NCBI GenBank assembly: GCA_000720375.1
Contig: JOAA01000022.1
Span: 1 to 64,000 of the forward strand
Direction of reading: 5' to 3'
DNA: 64,000 nucleotides
Origin: Rhodococcus rhodnii
Lineage (GTDB): Bacteria; Actinomycetota; Actinomycetes; Mycobacteriales; Pseudonocardiaceae
The position numbers and the translations under genes are program-made. Positions 56,478-64,000 of this stretch are shown here, one piece after another. The notes below the pieces were generated by a model, which made no database searches, was not told the DNA's origin, and saw only the letters and a list, made by a program, of their open reading frames with translations. The number at the start of each line of letters is the position of its first letter. Position 1 is the stretch's first letter.

Positions 56478-57344
56478 ATGACCAAGCCGATTGTCGCCGC
56501 AGTCGACGGTTCAGACTCCGCGAAGCGAGCGGTCCGATGGGCTGCGGGGGAAGCCATAGATCGTGGTTTGCCGCTTCGGTTGGTGAACGCGTGGGTGATG
56601 ATCGCCGCGTACCCGCCTGTGCTGGTTCCGATGGCCGTTTCCGATGTGATGGAAAGGGAAGGCCGCGACTGGCTGAACGAGGCCATGCGAACGGCGCGGG
56701 AAGCCGCACCTCAGGTCGATGTGTCCGCGCACCTGTGCCGTGGCCCTGCGGCAGCACGTCTGATCGAGGAGTCCAAGAACGCGGAACTGATCGTCCTGGG
56801 CTCTCGTGGCCTTGGCGGTTTCACCGGGATGTTGATCGGTTCGGTCGCAGTCGCACTCGGCGCCCATGGGCACTGTCCGATCGTGGTCGTCCGCGGCGAG
56901 CACGATCGGACGGACGGGCCGGTGGTCGTGGGCGTGGACGGTTCCCCACCGAGTGAGGATGCCATCGGGTTCGCGTTCGCCGAAGTGTCCCGATTGAACG
57001 TTCCACTCGTCGCTGTGCACGCGTGGAACGACATGTCCTTGTACATCAAGTTCTCGCTGCCGCCCTATCGGACGCACTGGCTGCGTGTCGAGCAGGAACA
57101 GAATCGCCTTCTCGAGGAGCGGTTGGCTGTGTGGCGGGACAAGTATCCGGACGTTTCGGTCAAGTCGGTCGTGACCCCGGACCGGCCTGCGGAGAGCCTG
57201 CTCGAAGCCGCCCACACCGCCCAATTGGTGGTGGTCGGTTCCCGAGGGCGCGGTGGAGTGACAGGCATGCTGCTGGGCTCGACCAGCCAGGCTCTGCTGC
57301 ACCACGCACCCTGTGCCGTGGCGGTGGTACGACCGGATTGCTGA
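56478..57344 (+). CDS. tandem universal stress protein
   Basis: 288 aa, both domains with intact signatures (GSRGLGGFTGMLIGS and GSRGRGGVTGMLLGS). Very similar to the 19832 gene, including WxxKYPDV before the last strand. The metal ATPase starts 2 bp after the stop. Confidence 0.93.
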   Translation: MTKPIVAAVDGSDSAKRAVRWAAGEAIDRGLPLRLVNAWVMIAAYPPVLVPMAVSDVMEREGRDWLNEAMRTAREAAPQVDVSAHLCRGPAAARLIEESKNAELIVLGSRGLGGFTGMLIGSVAVALGAHGHCPIVVVRGEHDRTDGPVVVGVDGSPPSEDAIGFAFAEVSRLNVPLVAVHAWNDMSLYIKFSLPPYRTHWLRVEQEQNRLLEERLAVWRDKYPDVSVKSVVTPDRPAESLLEAAHTAQLVVVGSRGRGGVTGMLLGSTSQALLHHAPCAVAVVRPDC

Positions 57345-57345
57345 C

Positions 57346-59562
57346 ATGTCCAGGCTGTTGCTGATCATCGCCGTCGCGGCACTGGCCGCCGGTGCGCTTG
57401 TACCTGGTGCGGCGGACCCGCTGTGGATGGCCGGAACTCTTGTCTCACTCGTACCTGCCGTGGTGTGGGCGGGGAAAGACCTGCTGCACAAACGGTTCGG
57501 CGCGGACTTGCTCGCCGTGTTCGCCCTCGCAGGGACGCTGGTGGTCGGGGAATACCTCGCGGGCATCGTGATCGGCGTGATGCTGGGCACCGGCCAGGTC
57601 CTTGACGACTACGCCAAGCGGCGTGCCCGCCGCGACCTCAGTGCACTGCTCGAACGCGCTCCGAAGTGGGCCCGTGTCCGAGTTGGACACGAGACTCGCA
57701 CAGTATCGGTGGCCGACATCTCGACAGGAGACACAGTCGTCGTTGCGTCGGGCGAGGTTGTGCCCGTTGACGGACGGTTGCTCAGTGACGGGGAGTTCGA
57801 TGAGTCGGCGTTGACTGGTGAAGCTCTGCCAGTGAGCAGGATGCGCGGTGAATCAGTACGCAGCGGTGTGGCCAACGCGGGCCAGGTAACCGAGTTGACC
57901 GCGACCGCGGCTGCGGACGACAGCACATACGCCGGTGTGGTGCGGCTGGCCGAGCAGGCTGCTGCGGAGAGTGCACCCGTGGTCAGGCTGGCAGACCGGG
58001 CCGCGGTGATCTTCCTACCGCTGGCGGTCGCGATCGCGGCTACGGCTTGGATTTTGACCGGTGATCCGGTCCGGGCGGTCGCAGTCTTGGTCACCGCGAC
58101 ACCTTGTCCGCTGTTGCTCGCCGCTCCCATTGCCATCACAGCGGGAATGTCGCGCGCGTCACGGCTTGGCGTCGTTGTGAAACACGGAGGCGCGCTGGAG
58201 GCCTTGGGACGCGCGCGAACGGCCGTCCTGGACAAGACCGGGACCGTCACCATTGGCCGGCCAGTCGTCACGGATGTGCTGACGGCGCCGGGATTCACCG
58301 CCCGGCAGGTGCTGGAATTGGCCGCCGCGGTCGAGCAGCTGTCACCGCATGTGCTCGCGGCCGCGGTGGTGCGTGCGGCCGGTCCGGTGCCACCTGCTGA
58401 GCACGTGCAAGAGCGGCCGGGTGTGGGTGCTGCCGGATTCGTCGATGGCCGTCGGATCACCGTGGGCAAGCCCTCGGCTGTGGCGCTCCCGGAATGGGCA
58501 AAGGCGGCCGTCCGGCGCGCCGAGCTGGACATGGCCAGCATGATCTGGGTCAGCCGGGACGACGAGCCGGTCGGTGTTCTGCTGGCCCGTGACGAGATCC
58601 GGCCGGACGCCGCACGCACCCTGCGTCGACTGCGCGCGGCCGGGCTCAACCGAATCGTGCTGCTGACCGGTGATCGGCTGGACAACGCTCAGGACGTCGG
58701 GATCATGCTCGGCCTTGACGACCTGCGAGCACAGTGCAGCCCCGAAGACAAAGTCTCGCGAGTACGCGAAGAACGGGCGCGTGCGGTGACCTTGATGGTC
58801 GGTGACGGCATCAATGACGCCCCGGCTCTGGCAGCGGCCGACGTCGGCATCGGACTGGCAGGCAAGGACGCCACAGCGGCCGCGCAGGCCGCGGACGCGG
58901 TGATCACGGATGGGCGCATCGCACGCCTGGCCGACGCCGTTGAGGCGGCGGCGCGGGCGCATCGCATCGCGCTGCGAAGCGCGGGAATCGGCATCGCATT
59001 GTCATTGGTGGCCATGATCCTCGCCGCGTTCGGCTGGCTCGCACCCGCCGCAGGTGCGCTCGTCCAGGAAGGCATCGACGTCGCCGTCATTATCAACGCC
59101 CTGAGAGCGTTGTTGCCCGCGCATCGACGTCAGTCCAAGGCTGTCGCGGAGGTCCTGCGCCGGTTCGCGGGCGAACACGAGCAGCTGCTTCCAGCGCGCC
59201 AAGCGGTGCGCCAGGCCGGCGACGACTTGTCGGCCGGTTTGACGCCACAGGCTGAGCTGTCCGTGCGGCGGGCGTACCAGCTGGTGTCCGAGGTCCTGCT
59301 GCCCCACGAACGAGCAGAAGACCGGGAACTGTACCCCGTTGTCGCCAAGTTGCTCGGCGGTCCCGAAGCCACACAGGCGATGAGCCGTGGGCATGTGGAG
59401 ATCGAGCGGCACGTCCGTCGCCTCGGCCGCCATCTATCTGCATCGGACCGGCTGGACCCTGACCAGGTCGACGATCTGCGAGCGACGCTTTACGGGCTGG
59501 ACGCCATCCTGACGCTGCACTTCGCGCAAGAGGAAGAGGATTACTTCACTCTCATCCGTTGA
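57346..59562 (+). CDS. P1B-type metal ATPase with C-terminal hemerythrin domain
   Basis: 738 aa. No N-terminal metal-binding domain; actuator motif LTGEA, transmembrane metal motif TPCP (252-255), phosphorylation site DKTGT (Asp296) and GDGINDAPAL. The last 130 or so residues form a hemerythrin-like HHE domain with the expected ligands (GEHEQLL, LPHERAEDRELYP, GHVEIERH, LTLHFAQEEEDYF). TPCP plus a hemerythrin tail is the known pattern of P1B-5 pumps such as Sinorhizobium Nia (Ni/Fe export). The diiron domain may sense O2, NO or iron. Cotranscribed with usp genes. Confidence 0.92.
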   Translation: MSRLLLIIAVAALAAGALVPGAADPLWMAGTLVSLVPAVVWAGKDLLHKRFGADLLAVFALAGTLVVGEYLAGIVIGVMLGTGQVLDDYAKRRARRDLSALLERAPKWARVRVGHETRTVSVADISTGDTVVVASGEVVPVDGRLLSDGEFDESALTGEALPVSRMRGESVRSGVANAGQVTELTATAAADDSTYAGVVRLAEQAAAESAPVVRLADRAAVIFLPLAVAIAATAWILTGDPVRAVAVLVTATPCPLLLAAPIAITAGMSRASRLGVVVKHGGALEALGRARTAVLDKTGTVTIGRPVVTDVLTAPGFTARQVLELAAAVEQLSPHVLAAAVVRAAGPVPPAEHVQERPGVGAAGFVDGRRITVGKPSAVALPEWAKAAVRRAELDMASMIWVSRDDEPVGVLLARDEIRPDAARTLRRLRAAGLNRIVLLTGDRLDNAQDVGIMLGLDDLRAQCSPEDKVSRVREERARAVTLMVGDGINDAPALAAADVGIGLAGKDATAAAQAADAVITDGRIARLADAVEAAARAHRIALRSAGIGIALSLVAMILAAFGWLAPAAGALVQEGIDVAVIINALRALLPAHRRQSKAVAEVLRRFAGEHEQLLPARQAVRQAGDDLSAGLTPQAELSVRRAYQLVSEVLLPHERAEDRELYPVVAKLLGGPEATQAMSRGHVEIERHVRRLGRHLSASDRLDPDQVDDLRATLYGLDAILTLHFAQEEEDYFTLIR

Positions 59563-59563
59563 T

Positions 59564-59593
59564 TGGCGCCCTACCCTGACGGATAGGGCGCCA
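59564..59593. terminator. hairpin terminator between convergent genes
   Basis: Perfect 10-bp stem TGGCGCCCTA (59564-59573) with TAGGGCGCCA (59584-59593) and a 10-nt loop, directly after the ATPase stop. Confidence 0.8.
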
Positions 59594-59607
59594 GTCGGCT
59601 GGTGAGT

Positions 59608-60213
59608 TCAGATCAGCCAGTGGTTGCCGCGGACGAAGTCCAGATTGGCCCACTTGCGGCCGAATCCCCACGTATTGCCCGCGTACGTTACCGCGACGAC
59701 GATCAGCGCGATGGCGTAAATGATGTGGTAGTCGATGATCGGGTTGGTGGACATGGTCGGCTGCCCAGCCTCGGTGAAGCGGTCGAGCGGCCACTCAGCG
59801 ACCCACATCATCAGCATCATGATCGTGCCCGCGATGGCGGAGATCCGCAGGCCGATGCCGAGGGTGACGGCGACGCCGATGCCGAGCAGGCCGAGCATGA
59901 ACAGCCAGTCGGTCAGCCAGCCGCCGGCCCAGCCGCGCAGCGTCTCGGAGAACGGTCCGACGTCGACGCGGCTGAGGAATCCCTTGGTGGGTGAGCCGCC
60001 GTTGATCCACGCGTTGGCTGACGTGGTGGCGTAGCCGAAGCCGAACAGCTTGTCCGCGAACGCCCACAGGAACAGCAGGCCGGTGCCGATCCGCAGGATG
60101 GCTGTCCACTTGCTGGCGGTCGTGGTCATGATGGCGCCGTGTGCCGGTGCGGTGGTCGCGGCCTGGCGCGGGGAGACCTCAAAGGCTTTGTTCGGGGTGT
60201 CGTGAACGGACAT
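59608..60213 (-). CDS. DoxX-family membrane protein
   Basis: 201 aa, strong AAGGAGG before the ATG, about four membrane helices. ILRIGTGLLFLWAFADKLFGFG and the loop AWINGGSPTKGFL are typical of DoxX/thiosulfate-quinone oxidoreductase-like proteins. DoxX proteins take part in quinone-linked or redox-stress chemistry; substrate unknown. Divergent from the 109-aa gene across a DevR box. Confidence 0.87.
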   Translation of the reverse strand: MSVHDTPNKAFEVSPRQAATTAPAHGAIMTTTASKWTAILRIGTGLLFLWAFADKLFGFGYATTSANAWINGGSPTKGFLSRVDVGPFSETLRGWAGGWLTDWLFMLGLLGIGVAVTLGIGLRISAIAGTIMMLMMWVAEWPLDRFTEAGQPTMSTNPIIDYHIIYAIALIVVAVTYAGNTWGFGRKWANLDFVRGNHWLI

Positions 60214-60273
60214 CAGAACCTCCTTCTCACTGAATCTGGCTCAATCCTGTTGGCCGGGCTCGGTTTCCCGCTC

Positions 60274-60311
60274 GGGTCCAATGGCCCTGCGTGGTAAGGG
60301 CATTGGGCAGC
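60274..60311. promoter_or_regulatory. DevR/DosR-type boxes between doxX and the 109-aa gene
   Basis: GGGTCCAATGGCCC (60274-60287) and a weaker GGGCATTGGGCAGC (60298-60311), starts 24 bp apart. Confidence 0.72.
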
Positions 60312-60388
60312 AAGTTGAGAAGCCGACTGGCTCAAGCGGACCGGGTTGTCTCTTCGCGACGATCAGGCAAAGACCCGAGGAGGTAGTG

Positions 60389-60718
60389 ATGAATGGCTGG
60401 AGCGAGGTCCTGGCGGCGAAACAGCGGCTGACACGCAGGTGTGAAACGCCTTCGCGGCGTCGTCGGGCGAAAAGCGATGTCGCGAGGTCAGGTATGTACC
60501 TGGCCTCAGTGCAGACGGCCGTGCCCGCGGATCCTGACTTGCTGTCGCCGGACATGCGTGTCGCGGTGGTGGAGGACTTGTTGTGGTCGATCGATGCGTT
60601 GGAATGGGCTAACCGCAGGCCTGCGGTGTGGCGGTTGCGGGAACGGGCGAGCTGGCGCGAGGAAGGCAATGTCCTTGCGGACAAACAAGACCGGATTCGC
60701 CAGTTGGCGGGCCGGTGA
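60389..60718 (+). CDS. small hypothetical protein, 109 aa
   Basis: ATG 60389 follows GAGGAGG. Basic N-terminus (RRRRAKSD), then MYLASVQTAVPADPDLLSPD and a helical second half (VAVVEDLLWSIDALEWANRRP) ending in a charged helix. No family recognised. Its own DevR box and a following hairpin make it a single-gene transcript, probably a new small regulon member. Confidence 0.72.
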   Translation: MNGWSEVLAAKQRLTRRCETPSRRRRAKSDVARSGMYLASVQTAVPADPDLLSPDMRVAVVEDLLWSIDALEWANRRPAVWRLRERASWREEGNVLADKQDRIRQLAGR

Positions 60719-60725
60719 AGAGATT

Positions 60726-60762
60726 CGATCGGGGTGGCGCGGATCCGCGGCCACCCCGATCG
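60726..60762. terminator. hairpin terminator between convergent genes
   Basis: Perfect 13-bp stem CGATCGGGGTGGC (60726-60738) with GCCACCCCGATCG (60750-60762); the 11-nt loop itself contains the palindrome GCGGATCCGC. Confidence 0.8.
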
Positions 60763-60767
60763 CCATG

Positions 60768-61466
60768 TCACCACAGATCACGCAGCTGAGTTCCGTCCAC
60801 CGGATCGACCAGCCTGAGGCTTTCGTCGTCGATTTCGAACGTCAGGTTGTTGACCACGTCGACGACGCCGTCGACCGCGTGAGTCAATGATTCGACGACG
60901 GTCACGTGGCTTTTGCGTTCCAGCCGCCCGGACAGCATCACCACGCCATCGGTGACATCGACGTCGACCTCGGCCGGGTCGATGGACATGGTGCGCAACA
61001 GCACTTCGTGCTTGACTTCGCCTGCGATGTCCTCATCCGCGCGGAGAAAGGCACCGAGCACATCGCGGCGGCTGACGATGCCGACCAGCTTGCCGACCGC
61101 GTCGACCACGGGAAGCCGTTTGTAGCTGTATCTGGCCAGCAGGGCGGCCGCCTTGCGCACCGGTGTGTTCGGTGCGATGGTCACGGCAGGCTTGGACATC
61201 AGGTCCCGTGCGACTCTCGCGTCGGCTTTTCTGGCCTCAGTGGGGTGGAGCACGTCGTGCCAGCGTTCGTGTTTCCCGGCGCTGCCCTCGTTGAACAGCA
61301 GGTCGCCTTCGGAGACGACGCCGACGACCACACCTGTGGGGCTGAGCACTGGCAGCCCGCTGACCTCACTGTTGACGAGCCGGGACACGATCTCCTTGTA
61401 CGGTGTGTCCTCCCGGACCGCGGTAACGTCCCGCGTCATCACGTCCTGGACTTTGAGCGTTCTCAT
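60768..61466 (-). CDS. CBS-CBS-BON domain protein
   Basis: 232 aa. CBS at about 8-60 (VMTRDVTAVREDT ... GVVSEGDLL) and about 88-143 (LMSKPAVTIAPN ... IVSRRDVL), BON about 155-215 (VDVTDGVVMLSGRLER). Third protein of this layout in the window. Last gene of the flavodoxin-RaiA-CBS operon, 13 bp after raiA. Confidence 0.92.
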   Translation of the reverse strand: MRTLKVQDVMTRDVTAVREDTPYKEIVSRLVNSEVSGLPVLSPTGVVVGVVSEGDLLFNEGSAGKHERWHDVLHPTEARKADARVARDLMSKPAVTIAPNTPVRKAAALLARYSYKRLPVVDAVGKLVGIVSRRDVLGAFLRADEDIAGEVKHEVLLRTMSIDPAEVDVDVTDGVVMLSGRLERKSHVTVVESLTHAVDGVVDVVNNLTFEIDDESLRLVDPVDGTQLRDLW

Positions 61467-61479
61467 GACTGGTCCTCCA

Positions 61480-61785
61480 TCACATCCGGCCGAGCCGACC
61501 GCGTAGCTTGTCCTGCAACAGATCCACGGCCTCGGTGGCGGTCTTGCCGACCGAGTGCGAGATCACGGGTGTGCCGTTGACGTCCAGGTTCGCGTGCGCC
61601 ACGACGTTCTTGTTGATGCCGTGACCCGCCGACATCAGCCGGACCTTGACGAACAGGACCGGTCCGCGTGCGTACTTCATCAGGTGGAGCACCTTGTCCT
61701 TGGCGTAGTCCGCGGCCTCGCGCGAGATGCTCCCGGTCAGTTCGATCTGGACGTTCGGCTGCTGTTCATTCTTGCCGTGGCGCAT
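61480..61785 (-). CDS. HPF/RaiA-like ribosome-associated protein
   Basis: 101 aa from ATG 61785 (AGGAAG upstream). VQIELTGSISREAADYAKDK and the second half, DVNGTPVISHSVGKTATEAV then DLLQDKLRGRL, fit the S30EA/HPF N-terminal fold that binds the 30S subunit and stores ribosomes. There is no C-terminal dimerisation domain. The DosR-regulon protein Rv0079 is a counterpart. Overlaps the flavodoxin gene by 20 nt. Confidence 0.82.
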   Translation of the reverse strand: MRHGKNEQQPNVQIELTGSISREAADYAKDKVLHLMKYARGPVLFVKVRLMSAGHGINKNVVAHANLDVNGTPVISHSVGKTATEAVDLLQDKLRGRLGRM

Positions 61786-62284
61786 GGATTTCTTCCTCGT
61801 GCAATGAACGAGCGACCTCGCGGGCCCACTCGTGGATCTGGTCCCAGTTCCGGTAGTCCCCGGCCATGGGGCCTTTGGCCATCCGCTTGGCCATGAAGCC
61901 TTTCGCCGTCGCCGGCTCGATCCGGCCACCGAACGTGACCGGTTCCTCAGCGCCGATGTCGACCACCAGCCGCGCCACAGCGGTCGGTGTCTTCTGCGGC
62001 TGGTCGGCGTTCTCCTCCAGAGGTCCACTGTGGAACAGCCAGACCGGCCGGGCGGTGAGTTCTTCGCGGAACCGCCGGAGGAACGCGACCGCTTCCTTGC
62101 GCCAGCGGAACATGTACAGCGCGCTGCCGAGTACGACAGCGTCGTAATAGCTGACGTCGAGGACGTCTTGGACAGGCAGGACGGTTACCTCGTCGCCAGT
62201 CGACGCGATCTCCTTGCCGATCGCTTCGGCGATCTCGTAGGTGGATCCCATTTTCGTGGCGTACGCGACCAAGACTCGTGTCAT
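61766..62284 (-). CDS. flavodoxin-domain protein
   Basis: 172 aa. FMN phosphate loop VAYATKMGSTYEIAEAIG, then YYDAVVLGSALYMFRWRKEA. Resembles the HemG-like/menaquinone-dependent oxidoreductase flavodoxins. ATG 62284 after GAGGAATG. Head of the operon, divergent from the last ATPase across a double DevR box. Electron partner unknown. Confidence 0.87.
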   Translation of the reverse strand: MTRVLVAYATKMGSTYEIAEAIGKEIASTGDEVTVLPVQDVLDVSYYDAVVLGSALYMFRWRKEAVAFLRRFREELTARPVWLFHSGPLEENADQPQKTPTAVARLVVDIGAEEPVTFGGRIEPATAKGFMAKRMAKGPMAGDYRNWDQIHEWAREVARSLHEEEIHAPRQE

Positions 62285-62342
62285 GATCATTCCTCCGCTT
62301 CGCTCTTGGCCCCAGGCTTGCCCAACGCTGCGGAGTCGGACA

Positions 62343-62380
62343 GGGCCGAACGGCACTGTGCGACCCGGGCAATAGCCCCT
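62343..62380. promoter_or_regulatory. DevR/DosR-type double box
   Basis: GGGCCGAACGGCAC (62343-62356) and GGGCAATAGCCCCT (62367-62380), starts 24 bp apart, nearly the same pair as at 16406-16442. Lies between the flavodoxin and the ATPase genes. Confidence 0.8.
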
Positions 62381-62415
62381 GACTTGCAGTGGTACCGCGC
62401 GCCTACCTTGCGGTT

Positions 62416-64000
62416 ATGTCCCAAGCGACCGGAACACGTGCATCGCTCGGCTATCAGGAGCGCACGGCGTCGGAGGTCCTCGACGCGCTGGGATCGTCAC
62501 GGCATGGCTTGACGACGTCCGAAGCCGGAGCCAGGTTGGCCGAGCATGGCCGCAACGAGCTCCACCGTCCCCACCGGACATCCGTGCTGCGCAAGTTCGC
62601 AGGCCAGTTCACCGATCTGTTCGCGGTGTTGTTGCTGTCCGCCGCGGCGATCACGTTCACGGCGTATCTGCTGAGTGACCCACCGGACGTCGGGAACCTG
62701 CAGTTGACGATCGCGATCCTGGCGGTGGTGCTGATCAATGCCGTCATCGGGTTCATGCAGGAGTACATGGCCGAACGCACGGCCGAGGCTTTGCAGGCCA
62801 TGGTTCCGCACCGGGCCCGGGTCATCCGGGTGGGCGAGCGGGTGGAGGTCTCCGTCGCCGAGCTAGTCCCGGGGGATCTGGTGGTGATCGAGGCCGGTGA
62901 CGCGATCTCGGCTGACTGCCGGTTGATCGAGGCACACGAACTCACCGTCAACAACATGGCGTTGACCGGGGAGAGCGCACCCGCACGCAGGCACGCCGAA
63001 CCGGTACCGGCGAGCGTGACACGGCTGGAAGCCCAGAACCTGGTGTGGATGGGCACCGCGGCCGCGTCCGGCACGGGCAAGGCCGTTGTGGTCGCGACCG
63101 GGCAGGACACCGAGTTCGGGCGCATCTACCAGCTCACCGCGGGCACCAGCACCGACAGCAGCCCGCTGCGACGCCAGATCGCCATGATGGCGCACCGGGT
63201 GGCGGCCGCCGCGTTCTCCCTGGGAGTCTTGCTCTTCGCGGTGCGTCTCGCCGCTGAGAACCCATTGGTGGAGACGTTCATCTTCGCCCTCGGTGTGATG
63301 GTCGCGCTCGTTCCCGAAGGACTGCCTGCCACGATGTCGGTCGCGTTGGCGATCGGTGTCCGGCGGATGGCCAAGCGCCACGCTTTGATCAAGAAGTTGC
63401 TGGCGGTGGAGACGTTGGGATCCACCACGGTCATCTGCACGGACAAGACCGGGACGCTGACCAAAGCGGAGATGACGGTCCAGGCCCTTTGGACTTCCGG
63501 CAATGTTCATCACGTGACCGGCGCCGGTTACGGGCCCGAGGGTGACATCGAAGATCCCGCACCGGTGCGGGAGATGTTGCGGGTGGCGGCGTTGTGCTGT
63601 GACGCTCGATTACTGCCACCAGCTGATCACCAGGGCTGGCGGATTCTCGGCGACACGACTGAGGGTGCTTTGCTGGTCGTGGCCGCGAAAGCGGGAATCG
63701 ACCTTGACGCGGAACGGCGGGCGGCGCCGCGGGTGGGGGAGCTGCCGTTCGACTCGGTCCGCAAGCTCATGACCACCGTGCACGCCAAGGACGGCCGGAC
63801 ATGGGCGTACGTCAAGGGCGCGCCGCAGGAGCTCGTCGCGCGCTGCACACACATCTACTACGGGGACGCAGTGTCGATTCTGGACGACGAGCAGCGGAAC
63901 GCGGTGCTGAAAGCCAACGACGAGATGGCTGGTTCGGCCTTGCGGGTGCTCGCGGTGGCCGTTCGTGAGGTCGGTGGAGCAGGCGCGGGTCATGAGGAAG
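62416..64000 (+). CDS. P-type cation ATPase (CtpF-like), cut by window end
   Basis: The first 528 or so residues are present and the frame is open to the edge. N-terminal cation-ATPase domain, membrane pair, LTGES, PEGLP (ion-site helix), DKTGT phosphorylation site (TVICTDKTGTLTKAEM), then the nucleotide-binding domain with FDSVRKLMTT and KGAPQEL. Second P2-type pump of the island and related to 5301-7919. Mycobacterial ctpF is a DosR target next to a usp. ATG 62416 lies 36 bp after the box pair with no strong ribosome site. Confidence 0.9.
   Translation, partial: MSQATGTRASLGYQERTASEVLDALGSSRHGLTTSEAGARLAEHGRNELHRPHRTSVLRKFAGQFTDLFAVLLLSAAAITFTAYLLSDPPDVGNLQLTIAILAVVLINAVIGFMQEYMAERTAEALQAMVPHRARVIRVGERVEVSVAELVPGDLVVIEAGDAISADCRLIEAHELTVNNMALTGESAPARRHAEPVPASVTRLEAQNLVWMGTAAASGTGKAVVVATGQDTEFGRIYQLTAGTSTDSSPLRRQIAMMAHRVAAAAFSLGVLLFAVRLAAENPLVETFIFALGVMVALVPEGLPATMSVALAIGVRRMAKRHALIKKLLAVETLGSTTVICTDKTGTLTKAEMTVQALWTSGNVHHVTGAGYGPEGDIEDPAPVREMLRVAALCCDARLLPPADHQGWRILGDTTEGALLVVAAKAGIDLDAERRAAPRVGELPFDSVRKLMTTVHAKDGRTWAYVKGAPQELVARCTHIYYGDAVSILDDEQRNAVLKANDEMAGSALRVLAVAVREVGGAGAGHEE

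Noticed and set aside
60298..60311. Independent strong DevR box
   Set aside because: Only one half matches well; listed as the weak partner of 60274-60287, not as a site of its own.

Overview
The window comes from a high-GC actinomycete. GTG starts are common, genes are packed with ATGA/GTGA overlaps, and the proteins resemble those of mycobacteria and Pseudonocardiaceae. A member of the Pseudonocardiaceae is my best guess (inference only). Nearly everything from about 5.2 kb to the right edge looks like one hypoxia/dormancy island, equivalent to the mycobacterial DosR (DevR) regulon but larger. It holds a DevR-type response regulator (18120-18773, minus) and a DevS/DosT-type GAF-GAF haem sensor kinase (20692-22434, minus). 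At least fifteen promoter regions carry a 14-bp imperfect palindrome of the form GGGNCNWWNGGCCC, close to the known DosR box GGGACTTTNGGCCCT.

Left edge (1-5.2 kb): less GC-rich, poorly coding DNA with a 4 x 20-bp tandem repeat and a 43-bp tRNA-Pro(GGG) 3' half followed by its terminator. This is probably the end of an integrated element. Two unrecognised genes follow; the larger (3207-5153) has an N-terminal zinc ribbon and an R-N-x3-H HEPN ribonuclease motif. They are a candidate defence or toxin module.

5.2-15.3 kb: P-type cation ATPase, acetate kinase and Acg-like nitroreductase, then phosphoketolase, a GNAT/ADP-forming acyl-CoA synthetase fusion and a small protein. This is an ATP-yielding acetate module. 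15.3-24.1 kb: universal stress proteins (Usp), CBS-BON proteins, devR and devS, PNPOx-like flavoproteins (one internally deleted) and a decayed alcohol dehydrogenase. 24.2-31.8 kb: HypF, a beta-CASP metallo-beta-lactamase protein, an MgtC/DUF4010 membrane protein, small membrane and DUF4342 proteins, a Usp and NarK. 31.9-39.4 kb: narGHJI and a group 2 sigma factor whose DevR box lies inside narI.

39.4-47.6 kb: an Rv1733c-like membrane protein and a complete nine-subunit V/A-type ATPase operon (G-C-I-K-F-E-A-B-D). 54.8-47.6 kb (minus): one operon usp-gap-hyhBGSL-protease-fba, joining two glycolytic enzymes to a group 3b NAD(P)-linked [NiFe] hydrogenase. 55-59.6 kb: usp, nitroreductase, usp and a P1B ATPase fused to a hemerythrin domain. 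59.6-64 kb: DoxX, a small unknown protein, a flavodoxin-RaiA-CBS operon and the start of a CtpF-like ATPase cut by the window edge.

Taken together, the island would let the cell respire nitrate, dispose of electrons as H2, make ATP from acetyl phosphate and acetyl-CoA, adjust ion gradients and store ribosomes when oxygen runs out. The regulatory assignment rests on motif recognition and homology, not on experiment.
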